Program-made: the position numbers and the translations under genes
NCBI GenBank assembly: GCA_900550025.1
Contig: URQP01000045.1
Coordinates: forward strand, 1-18,998
Length of the DNA stretch: 18,998 nucleotides
Reading direction: 5' to 3'
Source of the DNA: an uncultured Porphyromonadaceae bacterium
GTDB lineage: Bacteria > Bacteroidota > Bacteroidia > Bacteroidales > Muribaculaceae
The notes under the pieces: model-generated
Database searches by the model: none
The model's input: the letters and a program-made list of their open reading frames with translations, nothing else
Told to the model about the DNA's origin: nothing
Part shown: positions 13,156-18,998 of the stretch, piece after piece
Layout of the letters: every line of letters begins with the position of its first letter
Numbering within the stretch: position 1 is the stretch's first letter

Positions 13156-13259
13156 TAGCTACGGCATCAACGGCAAGTATGAAAGACACGGTAAAGGCGA
13201 TGACGAGAGAGGAAGTAGAACGTTTCCGGCAAGAACCCTCATCGGGAAAGAAAGGGTGA
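12784..13259 (+). CDS. Tail assembly chaperone, -1 frameshift product (GT-like)
   Basis: The slippery heptamer A AAA AAG (13128-13134) is in register with the zero frame (GCT AAA AAA AAG). A -1 slip continues from GTG (13134) in an open frame to TGA at 13257-13259, adding 41 residues to the first 117 and giving a product of about 158 residues. The added end (SMKDTVKAMTREEVERFRQEPSSGKKG) has natural codon use and helix character, and its stop overlaps the next GTG start (GTGA). This is the classic lambda G/GT arrangement. The +1 frame is also open here, but its product between 13142 and 13255 looks random. I infer frameshifting. It has not been shown. Confidence 0.65.
13126..13134 (+). promoter_or_regulatory. 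Ribosomal slippery site AAAAAAAAG
   Basis: Eight As and a G, with the heptamer A AAA AAG in the correct register for a -1 shift. This is the same heptamer as in E. coli dnaX, one of the most efficient known. Possible pairing downstream (TGCCG 13135-13139 with CGGCA 13162-13166, and GCTA 13147-13150 with TAGC 13156-13159) is weak, and the first stem starts closer to the heptamer than usual. Confidence 0.65.
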
Positions 13260-13540
13260 TAGGCAAGGACTTGGGCTATCTGATGCAGCCCCGCCACATA
13301 CTATGGTGGAGCGTGCCGAGGTGGCTGAACGATTGCGTTTACAGCAAGGCATACACGGAGATACTGTACTGTGACGATGTGGTGACGCAATGGCTGACGG
13401 ACAAGGAGAAGGAAGAGGACAAGCGCAAGCAGGACGAGCGCAGGGTTGAAGAGACGATGCGCAAATGGAACGAGAGGGAAAAGCGCAAAGGCAAAAAGGT
13501 GAGCCTTACGGAAAAATACCTTAACAAGAAGAATGACTGA
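13256..13540 (+). CDS. Small tail-region protein with GTG start
   Basis: The frame from GTG 13256 (VIGKDLGYLMQPRHILWW...) gives 94 residues, with a tryptophan-rich hydrophobic start (about 10-25), an acidic centre and a very charged helical C-terminus (KEKEEDKRKQDERRVEETMRKW), probably a coiled coil. The GTG overlaps the stop of the frameshift product as GTGA, which suggests translational coupling. It ends 2 bases before the tape measure ATG. Function is unknown; the position suggests a partner of the tape measure or chaperone. An alternative is that a -2 or +1 shift at the A8 tract fuses it to the upstream gene. Confidence 0.65.
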   Translation: MIGKDLGYLMQPRHILWWSVPRWLNDCVYSKAYTEILYCDDVVTQWLTDKEKEEDKRKQDERRVEETMRKWNEREKRKGKKVSLTEKYLNKKND

Positions 13541-13542
13541 AT

Positions 13543-16500
13543 ATGGCGAGTTTAGGGAATCTTTGGTACGAAATGGGGCTTGACGACGGCAAGTTCCGCG
13601 AGAGGTTGGAGAAAGACATAGCGTTGGCCAAACAGGCGAACGCCGAACTGACGGCATTGCTGACGGCACAGGGCAAATCGGGCAATACGTCCGGGAGCAG
13701 AGCCGCAAAAGAGGCGGTGCAATATGCCAAGGCCGCGGCTATCCGTGCGGAATCGGAAGCAAAGATAGCAGAGATGCAGAAGCGAAATTCCGAGACGATT
13801 ACCGCCATGAACGAGAGGAATCAGAAAATCATAGAAAGGACGGAGGCCCAGCAAGCGAACGCCGAGGCGCGGAAACGCGCGGCGGACGCATTGGAGCAGC
13901 AGCGGAAGATGCGGACGTTGCAGATACAGCAGCGGATGACGCAGGAGGCGGCGAGAGCGGCGGCAGCGCAGGAGAACCATAACCGTGCCTTGCTGTCAAC
14001 CGCAACGATAATGAGCCAGCTAAGGACAATGGCGACGGGCTATGTGAGCGTGCTGGGCGCGGTGCATTTCGTGAAACGGCTTGCGGAGGTACGCGGAGAG
14101 TTCGACATGCAATTGATAAGTCTGAAAGCGTTGCTTCAATCGGAGGAGCGTGCCACGGAGCTTTACAACCGGCTGCAAGGGCTGGCAGTAGTCTCTCCGT
14201 TCAAGTTTATGGATTTGACAGGCTTCGCCAAGCAGCTTTCGGCATACCAAATCCCTGCCAACGAGCTTTATGACACCACGAAACGCCTTGCCGACCTTAG
14301 TGCGGGCTTGGGCGTGGATATGAACCGCATCATCTTGGCATACGGTCAGGTGAGGAGCGCGGCATTTTTGAGAGGTCAGGAATTGCGCCAGTTCACAGAA
14401 GCCGGTCTGCCTATGGTGCAGGCATTGGCAGACAAATTCGGACTGTTGGAGAACCGTGTGGTATCGACAGGAGAGGTTTTCGACAAGATAAGCAAGCGTG
14501 AAGTGCCGTTCGAGATGGTGAAAGAGGTCATAGACGACCTTACGGACGAGGGAGGACGCTTCTATCAGATGCAGGAAAAACAATCTGAGAGCCTGAAAGG
14601 AAAGATTTCCAACCTTGCCGACCAATACGAGCTAATGCTGAACCGCATAGGCGAGAGCAACGACGGATTCCTTAAAGGGACAGTCGATATGCTTGTGGAA
14701 ATAATGCAGCACAGCGACGACCTGCTTAATGCCATAACCGCATTGGCATCGGGGTATGGACTGGTTAAGACAGCCGTGTACCTATACAATACTACGATGA
14801 CCAAACAGACGGCGACATGGCTTAAAAACACGATGGCAGCGAAAGCCAACGAGGCGGAGATGCTGCGGCAGCAAGCCGTCGTAAGGGAGCTTAACGCGGT
14901 GGAAAAGATGAAGGTAGCCACGGCAAAGCAACTGACCACTCAAAACTTAATGGAGGCGGCCTCAAAGGGCATGCTTACCAAGTCGATGGCGTTGGAGCTT
15001 GTGGCCCGCAGGAAGATAACCGTGGAACAGGCAAGGCAAATGGCGGCGACGCTCGGTCTGACTAATGCGGAGATAGCACAGGCGGCCAAGTCGACCATAC
15101 TGCAACGTACTTGGAAAGGGATGCAGATAGCCGCGGCGAGACTCGGGACAACGATAAAAGGGCTTGCTTCGAGCTTCGCGCCTATGCTGGCGATAGGTCT
15201 TGTGACGGACGCGATAATGACATACTACCAGCGGCAGGAAGAACTTGCCAGCCGTATAAGGGAGACCAACGAATCCATCAAGGGGTCGTATGCGGAGCTT
15301 GCGCAATACCTGAAGAACAATCCGCTTACGCTTGTAAATTTCGAGGACGACGCAAGCGTGCAGAAGATGCTGCAAAAACAGGTGGATGAGATTTCCAACT
15401 ATCCGGCAATCAAAGACGGCTTACTGATAAAGGCTGCGGGCATAGAAGATACAGGTAAGAGGGTGAAATACCTGCAAGGGGAACTGGAGAATCTTGCCGA
15501 CACATACGCCAACGTGGCGAAATTCAGTGACCTGTTCGAGAACGCCAATAACGACACCGGGGGATTCCTTGAAGATAATTTAGCCGATGACTTGAAAGAC
15601 TATGCGGAGGCGTTGGCTGACTACCGCAACGTGATGGGCGGAATAAAGGTTACACCGGATTTGTGGGCGCAATTGCGCACCGCACCGGCCGGCTATCCTG
15701 ATTTCGCCGCACAGTTGCAGGAATTGAACAAGGTGAACGCTTCACTGGACGAATATGTAAGGAAATGGATGCAGGTACCAATCTATGACCGTCCTGAATT
15801 GCCGCAAAATATGGTTAACGCCGTAGGCGACTTATGGGAGGCGGAAACGGCACTTGACAACAAATTCGCCGAATTTCAGAAAAATCTTGCGGAACGTTTG
15901 GAAGTGGCAGGTTTCGACCCAGCCAACCTTGATGCTAACGGAGAGCGTATGCTTTTGATATTAGCAAGCAAGTTCGCGGAAGCCAACAGCCTTACAGAAG
16001 ATGCGGCAAAGGAGCTGAACAAGCGGCTTGCCATAGGATTCAGACTGGAGACACCAGTATGGGAGGAGTTCGGCGACCGCCTGAATGCAGGATACCGCAA
16101 GCTGTTCCAGAAAATGGACTTGTCGAAGCCGATGAGCGACACCGGGAAAAAGGCTTTGGACGATTTGCAGAAAGGGATGGAACACGACTTCCCGCAATGG
16201 CGGGAGCAGATACAGGCAATGTTCGACGACGCTAACCTGAACCTTAAAATCGGGGTGCTGGTAGGCAATGACGTGAAACCGACCACCGCAACGCAGGAAT
16301 GGTTCGACAACCAATTTGCCGCCAAAGGGCCTGTGCCGTTGTCGGAAGTAAGCCGCTGGAACTCATTAAGGCCATTGGCAGAAGAGAATTTCAAGGACTA
16401 TGTGGCAAGGATGCAGAGGGAGCGCAAGGACTTGGAGGACGAGATTGCCGCTATGGAAAAGGCGGATAACCTGACGGACACACAGCTTGCGCAGATAAGG

Positions 16501-18998
16501 GACAAACGCGCGAAGATTGCCGATTACGACAGGGTGCTTTCTGCGGCCGGCGCGCCGAAGGAGGCGAAAGGACGGCAATCGCAGTCGGACCCGTTCGTTG
16601 ACCGCTTGAACAAGCGAATAGACACGATAAAGAGCGCAATAGCGGAATATGAAAAACTTGCCGACACGATGGGCAAGGCAGAAGCAAGGACAAAGGCGTT
16701 GGATATGTTCGGGCTGACGGCTGATGACGGCAAGTACCTGAACGACGGCGGCGAGGCTTTGCTCTATTCCGATGTTCTCGACGAGCTTGGCGACCGCTCC
16801 ACGAAACAGGCAAACGCGAGCCGCACGAAATGGCGTAAAGAGCAGTCGAAAGCGTTGTCGGAAGATTTGTACGATTCATTGAAAGCGGCATACGAGGACG
16901 CGAAAAGGCGGATAAGCGAGGACAAGGAGCAGTTTAGCCTGTTCGACAAGGCAATGGAGGTGACAGGCGACAGAGGATTCTCCTCGCGGCTGGCATTCGG
17001 GGAAAACGTGTCGTTCAAGAACGTGACGGACAAGCTGCGCAAGGAATTGGAAGAAGAACTGAAAAAGAAAGGCTCTAAGCTGACGGTAGACGAGGTACTC
17101 GGACTTGACAAAAAATCTTTCAACGACATGTTCGGCAGCGAGCATACCATATCCGCACTGTATGACGCTATAAACGAAGAGACCAAGAAGCTGAAATCGG
17201 ACAATGCCAACGACCTGCTCGACATAATCAAGAATTACCGGACATTCGACGAGCAACTGGCGGAAATAGAGAATGAGCGCAATGCAAAAATCGGCACGGT
17301 AGAGGCTTCCAGCCTGTCGCCGGAGCAGAAAGATGAAAAGAAGCAAGCCATAAACGATGAATACGACAGGAAGCGCAGCAAGCTGCTTTTCGAGAATTTC
17401 AAAAAGACAAGCGAGTGGACTACCATCTTCGATGATTTGGACCGTGTGTCGACAGCGACGATAGACGGCATGATTGACAAGATACAGAAATTCGCCAATG
17501 AACAGGAATTGTCGGTAGAGGAAACTAAATCGCTGATACAAGCCATGCGCAAGCTGCGTGAGGAAAGTTTCGAGCGTAATCCGCTAAAAGGGATAAAGGA
17601 CAGCATAGCGAGCATCCGTGAAGCGAGGGAGCTTCTGCGCAGGATGGACACAAATGGTGCAGACAGCTATACCATACAAAAAGGAGATAATCTCGGTTAT
17701 CCGGCAGGAACGGTAGTGACAAGGACAGAAGCCGAGAACAAGGAATCGGCAGGATACTCCGACCTGAACAACTCTACAAAGGGCTTGATTGACAAGTTCG
17801 ACGCATTGTCGCAAGCAACGGATTTGCTTGGAGGTCTATTCGACGCATTAGGCAACAGTACCCTGTCGGACATCGGAGGAGTGATGGGCGGCGCATTAAG
17901 CGGAGCGACACAGGGGATGAGTATAGCCTCCACCCTTTTCGGACAAGCGGCGGGCCCTTACGGGGCGGCAATAGGTGCGGCGATAAGCGGTGTGACACAG
18001 ATATTGCAGATACGAACAAAACGTCTGCAAGCGCAGATAGACGAGAGCGCACGGCGGGCGGAAGCGTTGTCGGATTCTTTCGACAGGCTTGGCAACGCGA
18101 TAGACCGTTACGGAGGGCTTACCGACCGTGCGGCTAATGTTACCTTATCATTGTTCGAGCAATTGGAGAGACAGGCGGAAGCATCAGGTAGCGAGCTTAA
18201 TCCGATATACCGGTCGATGATGCAAGGCTTCGGGAATCCGGACGAATACATAAGCAGCCTGCGGAAACAGCTAAACTCACTATACAACGGAAAAGGGCTT
18301 TTCAGTGAGAAAGGACAGAGAGAGCAATACAGAATATTAGAGCAACTGAACGCCCTTACCTCTGTCGGCGTGGGCGGCACGGAATCGTTGAAAGCGTATC
18401 AGGCGCAATATGCGGCGTTGGTGGCACAACGTGCGGAAGTGGAGAATCAGTTACGGCTTGAAGAGGACAAAGGCAGTTCAAAGGACGAGGACGCGATAGC
18501 CGACTACCAGAGCCAATTGCTTGACCTGAACGAGCAGGTGCGGTACTTCGTGGAGGATTTGGCCAAGGAACTGTATTCGATAGACTTCGACAACTGGGCG
18601 GGACAGATTAGCGACGCATTGACAGACGCATTCGCCAACGGAGAGAATGCCGTGGAAGCATTCAAAGATACAACCAACAGCATAATGAAAACCGTGGCAA
18701 ACAGCATATTGAAGAACTTGGTAATATCGCCGATGCTCGACAAGTTGCAGACAATGCTTTTCGGAGACGAGAACGGCAACGGCGGTATGTTCAAGACATT
18801 CGAGGACATTGCCAACAATCCCGGATTGGTGATGGAGACGATAAGCGAGTTTTTCGACACGGAGGGGGATGCTATGGTTCAGGCGGCGGAAAATTTGCTG
18901 AAGGGACTTGATGAAGCCAGCGGCGGAGCGATAAGCTCTACCGGGGAAAATACAGGCTTGTCGGCAGGAATACAATCCATAACGGAAGATACCGCCGA
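13543..18998 (+). CDS. Tail tape measure protein, 3' end outside the window
   Basis: One frame stays open from ATG 13543 to the window end, at least 1,818 residues. Parts in order: an alanine/glutamate/arginine-rich coiled coil (about 20-145); a tape-measure N-terminal domain (about 182-307, with SLKALLQSEERATELYNRLQ and FLRGQELRQFTEAGLPMVQAL); a hydrophobic segment (about 540-562); long stretches of charged helices; a glycine/alanine-rich hydrophobic segment (about 1439-1491, for example GAAIGAAISGVTQ); then more helices. The protein sets tail length and is ejected with the DNA, and its hydrophobic parts may cross the host membrane. At about 1.5 A per residue the visible part alone implies a tail of roughly 270 nm or more. 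It is the last gene seen and its stop lies beyond 18998. Confidence 0.92.
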   Translation, partial: MASLGNLWYEMGLDDGKFRERLEKDIALAKQANAELTALLTAQGKSGNTSGSRAAKEAVQYAKAAAIRAESEAKIAEMQKRNSETITAMNERNQKIIERTEAQQANAEARKRAADALEQQRKMRTLQIQQRMTQEAARAAAAQENHNRALLSTATIMSQLRTMATGYVSVLGAVHFVKRLAEVRGEFDMQLISLKALLQSEERATELYNRLQGLAVVSPFKFMDLTGFAKQLSAYQIPANELYDTTKRLADLSAGLGVDMNRIILAYGQVRSAAFLRGQELRQFTEAGLPMVQALADKFGLLENRVVSTGEVFDKISKREVPFEMVKEVIDDLTDEGGRFYQMQEKQSESLKGKISNLADQYELMLNRIGESNDGFLKGTVDMLVEIMQHSDDLLNAITALASGYGLVKTAVYLYNTTMTKQTATWLKNTMAAKANEAEMLRQQAVVRELNAVEKMKVATAKQLTTQNLMEAASKGMLTKSMALELVARRKITVEQARQMAATLGLTNAEIAQAAKSTILQRTWKGMQIAAARLGTTIKGLASSFAPMLAIGLVTDAIMTYYQRQEELASRIRETNESIKGSYAELAQYLKNNPLTLVNFEDDASVQKMLQKQVDEISNYPAIKDGLLIKAAGIEDTGKRVKYLQGELENLADTYANVAKFSDLFENANNDTGGFLEDNLADDLKDYAEALADYRNVMGGIKVTPDLWAQLRTAPAGYPDFAAQLQELNKVNASLDEYVRKWMQVPIYDRPELPQNMVNAVGDLWEAETALDNKFAEFQKNLAERLEVAGFDPANLDANGERMLLILASKFAEANSLTEDAAKELNKRLAIGFRLETPVWEEFGDRLNAGYRKLFQKMDLSKPMSDTGKKALDDLQKGMEHDFPQWREQIQAMFDDANLNLKIGVLVGNDVKPTTATQEWFDNQFAAKGPVPLSEVSRWNSLRPLAEENFKDYVARMQRERKDLEDEIAAMEKADNLTDTQLAQIRDKRAKIADYDRVLSAAGAPKEAKGRQSQSDPFVDRLNKRIDTIKSAIAEYEKLADTMGKAEARTKALDMFGLTADDGKYLNDGGEALLYSDVLDELGDRSTKQANASRTKWRKEQSKALSEDLYDSLKAAYEDAKRRISEDKEQFSLFDKAMEVTGDRGFSSRLAFGENVSFKNVTDKLRKELEEELKKKGSKLTVDEVLGLDKKSFNDMFGSEHTISALYDAINEETKKLKSDNANDLLDIIKNYRTFDEQLAEIENERNAKIGTVEASSLSPEQKDEKKQAINDEYDRKRSKLLFENFKKTSEWTTIFDDLDRVSTATIDGMIDKIQKFANEQELSVEETKSLIQAMRKLREESFERNPLKGIKDSIASIREARELLRRMDTNGADSYTIQKGDNLGYPAGTVVTRTEAENKESAGYSDLNNSTKGLIDKFDALSQATDLLGGLFDALGNSTLSDIGGVMGGALSGATQGMSIASTLFGQAAGPYGAAIGAAISGVTQILQIRTKRLQAQIDESARRAEALSDSFDRLGNAIDRYGGLTDRAANVTLSLFEQLERQAEASGSELNPIYRSMMQGFGNPDEYISSLRKQLNSLYNGKGLFSEKGQREQYRILEQLNALTSVGVGGTESLKAYQAQYAALVAQRAEVENQLRLEEDKGSSKDEDAIADYQSQLLDLNEQVRYFVEDLAKELYSIDFDNWAGQISDALTDAFANGENAVEAFKDTTNSIMKTVANSILKNLVISPMLDKLQTMLFGDENGNGGMFKTFEDIANNPGLVMETISEFFDTEGDAMVQAAENLLKGLDEASGGAISSTGENTGLSAGIQSITEDTA

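Noticed and set aside
13115..13255. In-frame extension of the GTG-start gene upstream to the A8 tract as the main frameshift product
   Set aside because: It needs a -2 or +1 shift, and the intervening peptide (YERHGKGDDERGSRTFPARTL) looks like an out-of-frame reading, while the -1 frame over the same bases looks coding. Kept only as an alternative.
1..18998. tRNA or rRNA genes, insertion sequences, diversity-generating retroelement
   Set aside because: I scanned for cloverleaf-like segments, rRNA motifs, transposase ORFs and a reverse transcriptase, and saw none. Subtle cases could be missed by eye.

Overview
The window joins two unlike kinds of DNA. Bases 1-1441 are AT-leaning and look like Bacillota (Clostridia) mobile-element DNA: the C-terminal two thirds of a large serine recombinase, a translationally coupled small membrane protein, and a rho-independent terminator. 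From about 1500 onward the DNA is a tailed-phage (siphovirus-type) genome or prophage that looks Bacteroidota-like. It has richer GC coding, few Shine-Dalgarno sequences, and several matches to the Bacteroidota promoter core TAnnTTTG, one at 1989-2020 and one at 7788-7819 with a TTTG box at the right distance. The simplest reading is a Clostridia-type integrative element next to, or inserted beside, a Bacteroidales prophage. An assembly chimera cannot be excluded.

Layout: (1) 1442-2039 has no convincing gene. It holds five copies of a TATGTATGGT/ACCATACATA repeat in both orientations, a G/T-rich asymmetric stretch and two promoter-like sites, and is a candidate replication origin. (2) 2040-3519 encodes a D5/P4-type primase-helicase broken by a frameshift near 2780, followed by an overlapping small ORF (3500-3856). 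(3) 7724-3858, minus strand, is the packaging and portal block in canonical order: large terminase, portal, Mu gpF-like head morphogenesis protein, with overlapping genes. (4) 7725-7856 is a divergent control region with several TTTTATGCA-type repeats. (5) 7857 to the end, plus strand, is the morphogenesis operon: a 59-residue Com-like zinc-ribbon protein, a strong hairpin terminator, scaffold-like protein, decoration/head-fibre-like protein, major capsid protein, four neck and connector genes, tail tube, an internal terminator, tail assembly chaperone with a canonical A AAA AAG slippery site, a small GTG-start gene, and a tape measure protein of at least 1,818 residues that runs off the window.

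The genes together make and fill a head (terminase, portal, scaffold, capsid) and build a long flexible tail (tube, chaperones, tape measure). The notable features are the inverted packaging block relative to the capsid genes, the Com-like regulator plus hairpin at the head of the late operon, the probable -1 programmed frameshift, and the repeat-rich candidate origin at the phylum-level composition boundary.
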